Assembly (NCBI RefSeq): GCF_030297015.1
Contig: NZ_AP028056.1
Span: forward strand, 2,490,939-2,554,938
DNA length: 64,000 bases
Direction of reading: 5' to 3'
Origin: Brooklawnia propionicigenes
Lineage (GTDB): Bacteria; Actinomycetota; Actinomycetes; Propionibacteriales; Propionibacteriaceae
Part shown: in pieces, positions 34,487 to 41,645 of the stretch
How the letters are laid out: every line of letters begins with the position of its first letter
Position numbering within the stretch: the first letter of the stretch is position 1
Translations under genes and position numbers: made by a program
The notes under the pieces: model-generated
What the model was told of the DNA's origin: nothing
The model's input: the letters and a program-made list of their open reading frames with translations, nothing else
The model's database searches: none

Positions 34487-34921
34487 TCAGTCGTCGTCGA
34501 TCTCGGGATCCAGATCGTGCATCGAGCGCCCGGTAAGCGCGGACAGCTGCTCCACCAAGGTGATGTGAACCAGATCGCGCAGGTCCGCGCGGTCGGAGGC
34601 GCGGCGTTCCAGGGGACGCCGGAAAATCACGATGCGGGCCGGACGAGTGGTGGTGGCGTCGATGGCAGCCGCCAGCGGCACCCGCTCCAGCAATGCCCAG
34701 TCGAAGGTGGAGCTGGGCACGTCCTCCACCCCGATATCGACTCCGACCAGGGCATCCGGACAGGTCTGCATCAGCCGCTGGACCGAGGCCGTGATCGCCT
34801 GAATGAAGAACTCCGCGGCGCTGACATGGCCCGGCAACCGCATCGGCGCACCGGTCAGGGGGTTGGGCAGCGAGAGCGGTCCCCGCACGCCTCGGCCATG
34901 ACGGTCACGTCTGTCGGTCAT
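34487..34921 (-). CDS. Metallopeptidase-like protein with degenerate zinc motif
   Basis: The 144-residue protein corresponds to the small metallopeptidase-like family encoded beside whiB2 in mycobacteria. It begins with a basic RRDRHGRGVRGPL segment and ends DLDPEIDDD, both typical. At the place where zincins have HExxH it reads HITLV, so the glutamate and second histidine are missing and peptidase activity is unlikely. ATG 34921 has TAGAGT six bases upstream. It is convergent with the DUF5719 gene. Confidence 0.75.
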   Translation of the reverse strand: MTDRRDRHGRGVRGPLSLPNPLTGAPMRLPGHVSAAEFFIQAITASVQRLMQTCPDALVGVDIGVEDVPSSTFDWALLERVPLAAAIDATTTRPARIVIFRRPLERRASDRADLRDLVHITLVEQLSALTGRSMHDLDPEIDDD

Positions 34922-34927
34922 AGCCGC

Positions 34928-34933
34928 ACTCTA
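34928..34933 (-). promoter_or_regulatory. -10 hexamer TAGAGT of a leaderless promoter (metallopeptidase-like gene)
   Basis: Six bases separate it from ATG 34921. Confidence 0.62.
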
Positions 34934-34997
34934 ATGCTCAGGTTGAGAAACACGCGGCTCCAGCTGCCTGGATCTGGCCTGACCGGGTGCCACGGGT

Positions 34998-35003
34998 TAG
35001 CGT
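34998..35003 (+). promoter_or_regulatory. -10 hexamer TAGCGT of a leaderless promoter (DUF3499 gene)
   Basis: Seven bases separate it from GTG 35011, which is immediately followed by ATG 35014. Confidence 0.6.
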
Positions 35004-35010
35004 GGGGGTC

Positions 35011-35388
35011 GTGATGAACAGGCAATGCACCCGCAGCGGCTGCAAGGGCCGGGCCGTGGCCACATTGACTTACGTGTACGCGGACTCCACCGCCGTGCTC
35101 GGCCCCCTCGCGCTGCAGGCGACGCCTGGCTGCTACGACCTGTGCGCCACCCACGCGTCCAAAATGACCGTCCCGCAGGGCTGGGAGGTCATCCGGCTCG
35201 CCGAACCCGACACGCTCGTCCCCGAACCGGACGAGGACGATCTGCTCGCCCTCGCCAATGCCGTCCGCGAGGTCGGCTTCTCGGACAGCCCGAACAGCGG
35301 CCCGCAGCCCGGCAACCCGGATTCGGTGGTCGAACTGGGACGCCGTGGACACCTCAGGGTAATCGCCGACGCGCAACGGCGCATCTGA
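35011..35388 (+). CDS. DUF3499 family protein
   Basis: The 125-residue protein begins with RQCTRSGCKGRAVATLTYVY and contains YDLCATHASK, giving four cysteines and a histidine that could bind zinc. This is the actinobacterial DUF3499 family, encoded next to the phosphomannomutase gene in mycobacteria as well. GTG 35011 fits the leaderless spacing; ATG 35014 is the alternative. Function unknown. Confidence 0.82.
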   Translation: MMNRQCTRSGCKGRAVATLTYVYADSTAVLGPLALQATPGCYDLCATHASKMTVPQGWEVIRLAEPDTLVPEPDEDDLLALANAVREVGFSDSPNSGPQPGNPDSVVELGRRGHLRVIADAQRRI

Positions 35389-35501
35389 TCACGGTCGTTC
35401 GCCAGCACGCATTGCACCACCCGAGCATGCCCGCCGTTTTCCGTCTGCCCTCTCATGCGCTGAGCTCGACGCGCGCATGGCCGCAGCATGGTCGCCTGAA
35501 C

Positions 35502-35507
35502 TACACT
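35502..35507 (+). promoter_or_regulatory. -10 hexamer TACACT of a leaderless promoter (phosphomannomutase)
   Basis: Six bases separate it from GTG 35514. It lies in a 125-bp gap after DUF3499. Confidence 0.62.
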
Positions 35508-35513
35508 GGCCAG

Positions 35514-36293
35514 GTGAATCAGCATGCCCAGATCCGCATGGTCGCGTTCGACCTGGATGACACCCTCGCTGAATCGAAGTCCCCACTTGAGGAATCGATG
35601 GCCCGTACACTCGCCGATCTGCTCGCGGTGTGCCCGGTCTGCATCATTTCGGGTGGCCAGTTCGAGCAGTTCGACACTCAGCTATTGGCCAACCTGCCGC
35701 CCGACACCAACCTCGATGCGCTGCACCTGATGCCGACCTGCGGCACCCGCTACCTGCGCTTCTACGAAGGACTGTGGCACGAGGTCTACGCCCACGACCT
35801 CTCCCACGCGCAGAAGCTGGCGGCCACCGAGGCACTGGAGAACTGTGCGAAGAGACTGGGCCTGTGGGAGCCCGATGATCTGGTGAGCGGGCCTCGCATC
35901 GAGGACCGCGGTTCACAGATCACCTACTCCGCGCTGGGCCAGCAGGCCGCGGTCGACGACAAGAAGGCCTGGGATCCCGACGGCAGCAAGCGGGAGAAGC
36001 TGCGCGCCGCGGTCGCCAAGGAGCTGCCCGATCTGGAGGTCCGCGCCGGAGGCTCGACGTCCATCGACGTCACCCGCCGGGGCATCGACAAGGCCTACGG
36101 CATCACCAGCCTGTCGCGCCAGACCGGCATCGGCCTGGATCAGATGCTGTTCATCGGCGACCGCCTGATGCCCGGGGGCAACGACTACCCGGTCGCCGAG
36201 CTGGGGGTGCCCTGTCATGCGGTGACCGGACCGGCCGACACGCAGACCTATGTACGCGGGCTCATCAACGAGCTGACAGCCGACGGGGAGTGA
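35514..36293 (+). CDS. Phosphomannomutase, eukaryotic-type HAD superfamily
   Basis: The 259-residue protein is a HAD-fold enzyme resembling eukaryotic PMM. The DXDXT motif is FDLDDTLAESKSP (Asp13, Asp15), followed by IISGGQFEQFD, the substrate-side GIDKAYGI lysine, and the acidic loop GDRLMPGGNDYPVAELG, very like PMM2. It would interconvert mannose-6-phosphate and mannose-1-phosphate for manC. In the mycobacterial version of this locus that job is done by a larger, unrelated phosphohexomutase. GTG 35514 is chosen over an open frame reaching back to 35025. Confidence 0.88.
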   Translation: MNQHAQIRMVAFDLDDTLAESKSPLEESMARTLADLLAVCPVCIISGGQFEQFDTQLLANLPPDTNLDALHLMPTCGTRYLRFYEGLWHEVYAHDLSHAQKLAATEALENCAKRLGLWEPDDLVSGPRIEDRGSQITYSALGQQAAVDDKKAWDPDGSKREKLRAAVAKELPDLEVRAGGSTSIDVTRRGIDKAYGITSLSRQTGIGLDQMLFIGDRLMPGGNDYPVAELGVPCHAVTGPADTQTYVRGLINELTADGE

Positions 36294-36295
36294 CG

Positions 36296-36499
36296 ATGAA
36301 TACCGACAATGCCGTGGACGAATTGGGTCTGACCAGGCAGTTCCTCGAGATCGCGGCCTGCCCGGCGTGTCATTCGGCCTTTGCGGTCGACTACGACCGG
36401 GCTGAGCTGATCTGCGTCAACGCCGAATGCGGACTCGCCTACCCGGTGCGTGACGGCATCCCGGTGCTGCTGGTCGATCAGGCACGAAGCACGCGCTGA
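36296..36499 (+). CDS. Trm112-like small zinc protein
   Basis: The 67-residue protein has the Trm112/DUF343 pattern: a CPACHSAF pair near residue 22, then ICVNAECGLAYPVRDGIPVL. Trm112 proteins bind and stabilise methyltransferases in eukaryotes; bacterial versions are less defined. It starts two bases after the phosphomannomutase stop with GGGAG upstream, and is followed by the SIS-domain gene after seven bases. Confidence 0.85.
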   Translation: MNTDNAVDELGLTRQFLEIAACPACHSAFAVDYDRAELICVNAECGLAYPVRDGIPVLLVDQARSTR

Positions 36500-36506
36500 G
36501 GCCGAC

Positions 36507-37544
36507 ATGTTCTCCGAATTCGATGAGGCCCGGCTCGACGATCCGGCCGTCCTTGCTGACTATGACGATCAACTGCGGCGGCTGGCCACCGCTGGTGCCC
36601 GCATTCGTAGTGAGGCGTTGGACGCGCGCATCCCCGCAGACCTGACGATGACACCGCGCGGCGTCATCGTCGCCGGTGCAGAGGCCCGGCTGATCCGTGC
36701 GGTGCTGGAGCCGGTGTGCCCGGTGCCGCTGATCGCCTGGCCGTTGCCCGGGCTGCCGGGCTGGGTCGGAGCGCTCGACCTGGTCGTGGTGCTGGCCAGC
36801 GAAGCCGAGGGCTACCAGAGCCCAGCACTGATGGCCACCGTGGCGGAGGCGACTCGGCGCGGCGCCCAGGTGATGCTGGCCGCTCCGGAGGACTCGCCCA
36901 TCGCGCAGATGATCTCCAGCCAGGCGATCCAGGTGTTCACCCGTTCGGACGACCCGACCGCCGCCGCGGTGGCAGTGCTCGCTCAGCTGCACAATGCCGG
37001 CTTGGGGCCGATCGTCAACACCGAGAACGCGGCGGAGGCGGCCGACATGGTGGCCGAGGAGTCGACCCCGCACCGCGACTTGTCGTCCAACCCCGCCAAA
37101 GACCTGGCGTGCGCACTGGCCGACGCCGACCCGTTGCTGTGGGGCGGATCCGTGCTGGCGGCGCGCGCGAGCCGCCGGTTGGCCGAGGCCATCCGGGCGG
37201 CATCGGGCCGGCATGCGCTGGCCGCCGACGCCGACGAGATCCTCGAGGTCTTGCGGCACGTCAAGCCGCACGATCCGTTCGCCGATCCCTTCACCGATGA
37301 GCAGCAGCGCCGCACGGTGCTGGTGATTCTGGACGACGAGCACTCCGGTGAGGCCGAGCAGCAGTCCGGGCGGTCGCTGCGCGAGACCGCGCAGCGCAGC
37401 GGTGTGCGGATCTGCGAGATCGGTGCGGGGCAGGGCAGCGAGGTCGACCGCTACATCACCTTGCTGATGCAGGGGCTGTACGGCGCCACCTATCTGGCCA
37501 TCGGGCTCGACGGCCAGGAGGGCCGGCTGGGGGCGGACGGCTAG
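36507..37544 (+). CDS. SIS-domain sugar-phosphate isomerase-like protein (TobH-like)
   Basis: The 345-residue protein begins [20 protein letters not shown], as in the SIS/phosphoglucose-phosphomannose isomerase-like proteins found beside manA and ahcY in actinobacteria. Two Rossmann-like SIS halves are suggested by [19 protein letters not shown] and [20 protein letters not shown]. Motifs for a working isomerase are not clear. No separate manA is seen in this window, so a role in mannose-6-phosphate supply is possible but unproven. Its TAG stop overlaps the ahcY promoter. Confidence 0.75.
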   Translation: MFSEFDEARLDDPAVLADYDDQLRRLATAGARIRSEALDARIPADLTMTPRGVIVAGAEARLIRAVLEPVCPVPLIAWPLPGLPGWVGALDLVVVLASEAEGYQSPALMATVAEATRRGAQVMLAAPEDSPIAQMISSQAIQVFTRSDDPTAAAVAVLAQLHNAGLGPIVNTENAAEAADMVAEESTPHRDLSSNPAKDLACALADADPLLWGGSVLAARASRRLAEAIRAASGRHALAADADEILEVLRHVKPHDPFADPFTDEQQRRTVLVILDDEHSGEAEQQSGRSLRETAQRSGVRICEIGAGQGSEVDRYITLLMQGLYGATYLAIGLDGQEGRLGADG

Positions 37545-37547
37545 ACT
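37542..37547 (+). promoter_or_regulatory. -10 hexamer TAGACT of a leaderless promoter (ahcY), overlapping the upstream stop codon
   Basis: The TAG stop of the SIS gene (37542-37544) is the first half of the hexamer, which lies seven bases before ATG 37555. Confidence 0.6.
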
Positions 37548-37554
37548 GCCCGGC

Positions 37555-38943
37555 ATGGATTACCGCGTAGCTGACCTCGATCTGGCCGATTTCGGCCGCC
37601 GTGAAATCACCCTCGCCGAGCATGAGATGCCCGGCCTGATGGCGATCCGGGAACGCTACGTCGCGTCCCAGCCGCTGGCCGGTGCGCGGATCTCGGGATC
37701 GATCCATATGACCGTGCAGACCGCCGTGTTGATCGAGACCCTGGTGGCCCTGGGCGCGCAGGTGCGCTGGGCGTCCTGCAACATCTTCTCCACCCAGGAT
37801 CACGCCGCGGCCGCGATCGCCGCCGCCGGCATCCCGGTCTTCGCCTGGAAGGGCGAGACCCTCGAGGACTACTGGGCGTGCACGACCGAGATCTTCCGCT
37901 GGCCGGACGGGCAACTGCCCACCATGATTCTGGACGACGGTGGCGACGCCACCCTGCTGGTGCACAAGGGCGCCGAATACGGACGCGAGGTTCCCCAGCC
38001 GGGGCCGGAGGACTCGCACGAGTACGGGGTGCTGCTCGATCAACTGCGTGCCACCACCGACATCGACTGGGAGGCCATCGCCGCTACCTTGCTCGGAGTG
38101 ACCGAGGAGACCACGACCGGGGTGCACCGGCTGGTGCAGATGGCTGCCGCCGGGACCCTGCGTTTTCCCGCGATCAACGTCAACGATTCGGTGACGAAGC
38201 AGAAGTTCGACAACATCTACGGCTGCCGCCATTCGCTGATCGACGGCCTCAACCGCGGCACCGACATGCTGATCGGCGGCAAGACGGCGGTGGTCTGCGG
38301 CTACGGCGATGTCGGCAAGGGCTGCGCCCAGTCGCTGCGCGGCCAAGGTGCCCGCGTCCTGATCACCGAGATCGACCCGATCTGTGCGTTGCAGGCGGCC
38401 ATGGACGGCTACCAGGTGGTGCGGCTGGACGATGTGGTCTCGATCGCCGACATCTTCGTGACCGCCACCGGCTGCTGCGATGTGATCAGCGCCGAACAGA
38501 TCAGCCGGATGAAGCATCAGGCCGTGGTGGGCAATATCGGCCATTTCGACAATGAGATCGACATGGCGGGCCTGGAGGCATGGCCGGGCATCGAGCGGGT
38601 GAACATCAAGCCGCAGGTCGATCTGTGGCGTTATCCCGACGGCCACGGCGTGATCGTCTTGTCGGAGGGCCGGCTGCTCAACCTCGGCAATGCCACCGGA
38701 CATCCCAGCTTCGTGATGAGCAACTCGTTCGCCAACCAGGTGCTGGCGCAGATCGAGTTGTTCTGCAACCACGACGCCTACCCGCTGGGGGTCCATGTGC
38801 TGCCCAAGCTGCTGGACGAGGAAGTCGCCCGCCTGCACCTGGATGCTCTCGGCGCACGGTTGAGCACGCTCACCGACAAGCAGGCGGACTACCTCGGCAT
38901 CAGTACTGAGGGCCCGTTCAAGGCCGACAACTACCGCTACTGA
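37555..38943 (+). CDS. ahcY: Adenosylhomocysteinase
   Basis: The 462-residue enzyme hydrolyses S-adenosylhomocysteine to adenosine and homocysteine, keeping methylation reactions running. Clear signatures are [18 protein letters not shown], the NAD-binding loop [18 protein letters not shown] and the terminal KADNYRY. Length is typical of the longer bacterial and eukaryotic type. It closes the conserved mannose-ahcY gene block. Confidence 0.98.
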   Translation: MDYRVADLDLADFGRREITLAEHEMPGLMAIRERYVASQPLAGARISGSIHMTVQTAVLIETLVALGAQVRWASCNIFSTQDHAAAAIAAAGIPVFAWKGETLEDYWACTTEIFRWPDGQLPTMILDDGGDATLLVHKGAEYGREVPQPGPEDSHEYGVLLDQLRATTDIDWEAIAATLLGVTEETTTGVHRLVQMAAAGTLRFPAINVNDSVTKQKFDNIYGCRHSLIDGLNRGTDMLIGGKTAVVCGYGDVGKGCAQSLRGQGARVLITEIDPICALQAAMDGYQVVRLDDVVSIADIFVTATGCCDVISAEQISRMKHQAVVGNIGHFDNEIDMAGLEAWPGIERVNIKPQVDLWRYPDGHGVIVLSEGRLLNLGNATGHPSFVMSNSFANQVLAQIELFCNHDAYPLGVHVLPKLLDEEVARLHLDALGARLSTLTDKQADYLGISTEGPFKADNYRY

Positions 38944-39060
38944 GCAAGAACGCTCGCCGTCCAGCAAGAACGCGGGCGAACTGGGTGGGCGGGGCGGGTG
39001 GGGTGGACGCCCAGACGCCACACCCTCAGCCCGCGTGCTGGATCGGGTCGGCTGACCGGA

Positions 39061-39324
39061 TCAGCGATCCTTGCCCTTGCCCTTGCCCGACTGCAGCGAT
39101 TCCCAGATCTCCTTGCACATGGGGCAGACGGGGAACCGCTCCGGATTGCGGGTGGGCACCCAGACCTTCCCGCACAGGGCGACAACCGGAGTGCCCATCA
39201 CCTGAGCCTCGGTCAGCTTGGCCTTCGGCACATAGTGGCTGAAGCGCTCCTCGTCGCCTTCTTCATAGCGTTCTTCGACGCGTTCCTCGGTAATGCTCTG
39301 CGAACCCGGCGCCAATTGACTCAT
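39061..39324 (-). CDS. DUF3039 family protein
   Basis: The 87-residue protein matches the actinobacterial DUF3039 family, with FSHYVPKAKLTEAQVMGTPV, VALCGKVWVPTRNPERFPVC and a CPMC pair suggestive of metal binding. Function is unknown. ATG 39324 has CACACT six bases upstream, a weaker form of the leaderless pattern. The gene is divergent from an MFS transporter with 44 bp between starts. Confidence 0.88.
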   Translation of the reverse strand: MSQLAPGSQSITEERVEERYEEGDEERFSHYVPKAKLTEAQVMGTPVVALCGKVWVPTRNPERFPVCPMCKEIWESLQSGKGKGKDR

Positions 39325-39368
39325 GCCTCAAGTGTGGCACGCTTGCGCACCCGTGCCACGATGGGTTG

Positions 39369-40742
39369 GTGACTCAGCCGACCTCCACCACCTCCGGCGG
39401 CCCACCGCTCGTCTTCACGATCGCCATGGTCGGTGGTGCCCTGGCGGTGGCGTTCGAGGCCTACGGGACGCTGACCGCCATGCCCGATGCCGCGCAGGAT
39501 CTCGGCAGATTGGATCTGTACGCCTGGGCCTTCACGGCTTTCGTCATCGCTCAGGTCTTCGCGATCGTGCTCGCCGGACGACTGGTCGACCGCATCGGGC
39601 CGGTCCTGCCGCTGGCGGCGGGCGTCCTCATCTTCGCCCTCGGACTGCTCGGCGGTGGCCTGTCGATCAACATGGGGATGCTGCTGGGTTTCCGCGCGCT
39701 CCAGGGCTTCGGCGGCGGCGCACTCAACCTGGCATTCATGGTCGTCGTGGCGCAGGCATACGGCAAGGCCGAGCGGGCCTGGATGATGAGCATCCTGTCG
39801 TTCTGCTGGATGCTGCCGAGCTTCGTCGGCCCGCCGGTTTCTGCGTGGATCACCACCACCTGGAGCTGGCACTGGGTCTTCTTGGGCATCGTCCCGTTGC
39901 TGGTGATCGTGAGCGCGCTCGCCTGGCGTCCGCTGGTGCGGATGCGGCTGCATCACGAGCCGGTCACCGCCATCAATCCGGTGCCGATCTGGGCGGCCGC
40001 TGCCGCGGCCTGCGGGGCGGCGTTGATCCAGTTCGCGGGCCAGCGGCTCGACCTGATTGCCCTCGGCATCGGCCTGGCGGGGCTGGCGGTGCTGCTGATG
40101 GCGTTGCCGCGGTTGATGCCTCCCGGCTTCCTGCGCCTGCACGGGGGACTGCCGTCGGTGATGTGGACGCGCGCGCTCGCAGCAGGCGCCTATTTCGCCG
40201 GCGAGAGTTTCATCCCGGTGATGCTGATGCAGGTCTACGGGTTCACGCTGAAAGGGGCGGGTTTCTTCCTGGCGCTGGGGGCGACGGGGTGGACGCTGGG
40301 TTCGCTCGTCCAGGCCTGGAGCGGACTGAAACTGCGCCGCGACGAGATCGTCCACGCCGGGGCGGCGTGCCTGGTACTCAGCTCGGGATTGATGACGCTG
40401 GCCACCTGGCTGGTCTGGCCCTGGCCGGTCTTCGCGGTGGGCTTCGTCGTCCTCGGGCTCGGGATGGGCCTGGTGGTGTCCAGCACCTCGCTGATCAACA
40501 TGCAGGTGAGCGATCCCCAGCTGATCGGACGCAACACCTCCTCGCTGCAGGTGGGCGAGGGCCTGGGCAACGCCCTGGTCACCGGGCTTGCCGGGACGAT
40601 CTTCGCCGGGCTACTGAACACGGTCTCGGCGGCATTCACCTTCGGACCGATCTACGCATTGTGTACGGCCGCGAGCATTCTCTCGCTGCTGGCCGCGTTG
40701 CGCATCGGCCCGGTCCGCAACGAATCGTCCGGGGTGGGCTGA
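39369..40742 (+). CDS. Major facilitator superfamily transporter
   Basis: The 457-residue protein has 12-14 hydrophobic segments and the MFS loop motif VLAGRLVDRIGPVLPLAAG between helices 2 and 3. A DHA2-like layout is suggested by GFRALQGFGGGALNLAFMVV. Such proteins usually export drugs or metabolites by proton antiport; the substrate is unknown. GTG 39369 lies six bases after CACGAT. No regulator is adjacent apart from the divergent DUF3039 gene. Confidence 0.88.
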   Translation: MTQPTSTTSGGPPLVFTIAMVGGALAVAFEAYGTLTAMPDAAQDLGRLDLYAWAFTAFVIAQVFAIVLAGRLVDRIGPVLPLAAGVLIFALGLLGGGLSINMGMLLGFRALQGFGGGALNLAFMVVVAQAYGKAERAWMMSILSFCWMLPSFVGPPVSAWITTTWSWHWVFLGIVPLLVIVSALAWRPLVRMRLHHEPVTAINPVPIWAAAAAACGAALIQFAGQRLDLIALGIGLAGLAVLLMALPRLMPPGFLRLHGGLPSVMWTRALAAGAYFAGESFIPVMLMQVYGFTLKGAGFFLALGATGWTLGSLVQAWSGLKLRRDEIVHAGAACLVLSSGLMTLATWLVWPWPVFAVGFVVLGLGMGLVVSSTSLINMQVSDPQLIGRNTSSLQVGEGLGNALVTGLAGTIFAGLLNTVSAAFTFGPIYALCTAASILSLLAALRIGPVRNESSGVG

Positions 40743-40775
40743 GAACCGATTGTCACGACGTGGGATGCTGGAGAC

Positions 40776-41588
40776 GTGAGTCAGCAATACGAGCCCGCCC
40801 AACAATTGCCGCCGTCCGGGTGGTATCCCGATCCCGTCGACCAGACGCAAGAACGATTCTGGGACGGGACGAGCTGGACGACCCGGCAGCGTCCGCAGGC
40901 CGTCCAGCCGCAGCCCCTTCCGCAACAGGCGGCCCCGCAACAGCAGTACGGCTATCAGCCCCGGACCGACCTCCAGCAGCAGACCGGGTACCCCCAGCAG
41001 GGTTATCAACCCTCCGGCTATGTCCCGCAGGGCTACTCCCAGTACCAGCCCGCAGGTTACGGCCCGGCCACCGCCGATGGCGTGCCGCTGGCCGGCTGGT
41101 GGCAGCGGGCCTGGGCGACGATCATCGACAGCCTGATTCTGGGGCTCGCGACCGTAGGGGCGGCCCTGCCGTTCATCGATGCGCTGGCCACCGGCATGCA
41201 GGCCTGGGTGGAAGACGTGGTGCGGGCTGCCCAATCCGGTGGGATACCGCCCGAGTACACCGATCCCCAGTACGGGCTCGCCGGGCCGATCATGACCATC
41301 TACCTGGTTTCCCTGATCGTCAGCATCATCTACTCCACCGGAATGCTGATGTGGAAGGGCGGGACCCTGGGCCAGATGGCATTGGGACTCCGGGTGGTAC
41401 CGGTCAACACGGGAGCCCAGCAGCACGGCCTGCGGCTCGGCATGTCACTGATACGCAGTATTGCCTTCTACGGGCTGTCCGCAATCACGATCATCGGCCT
41501 CATCAATGTGCTGGTCCCCCTCGGAAACAGAAAACGCCAGGCGCTGCACGACATGATCGCCAAAACCCAAGTAGTGAAAATCAGGTAA
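40776..41588 (+). CDS. RDD-family membrane protein with N-terminal DUF2510 domain
   Basis: The 270-residue protein begins with a DUF2510 motif (PSGWYPDPVDQTQERFWDG, then TSWT), followed by a Gln/Tyr/Pro-rich low-complexity linker to about residue 95. An RDD domain with three transmembrane helices comes next, containing GWWQRAWATIIDSLILG and GGTLGQMALGLRVV. RDD function is poorly known, with proposed roles in ion exchange or membrane stress. GTG 40776 has GATGCT six bases upstream. Confidence 0.87.
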   Translation: MSQQYEPAQQLPPSGWYPDPVDQTQERFWDGTSWTTRQRPQAVQPQPLPQQAAPQQQYGYQPRTDLQQQTGYPQQGYQPSGYVPQGYSQYQPAGYGPATADGVPLAGWWQRAWATIIDSLILGLATVGAALPFIDALATGMQAWVEDVVRAAQSGGIPPEYTDPQYGLAGPIMTIYLVSLIVSIIYSTGMLMWKGGTLGQMALGLRVVPVNTGAQQHGLRLGMSLIRSIAFYGLSAITIIGLINVLVPLGNRKRQALHDMIAKTQVVKIR

Positions 41589-41645
41589 CAGATCGGTTAG
41601 GGTGTGTATTGGTCAAGTCAGCCCACACCCGAAGGACTAGGCGGA

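Noticed and set aside
40900-41060. Gln/Tyr/Pro-rich stretch in the RDD protein as a DNA repeat element
   Set aside because: It is a low-complexity coding linker with irregular units; no exact DNA repeat.
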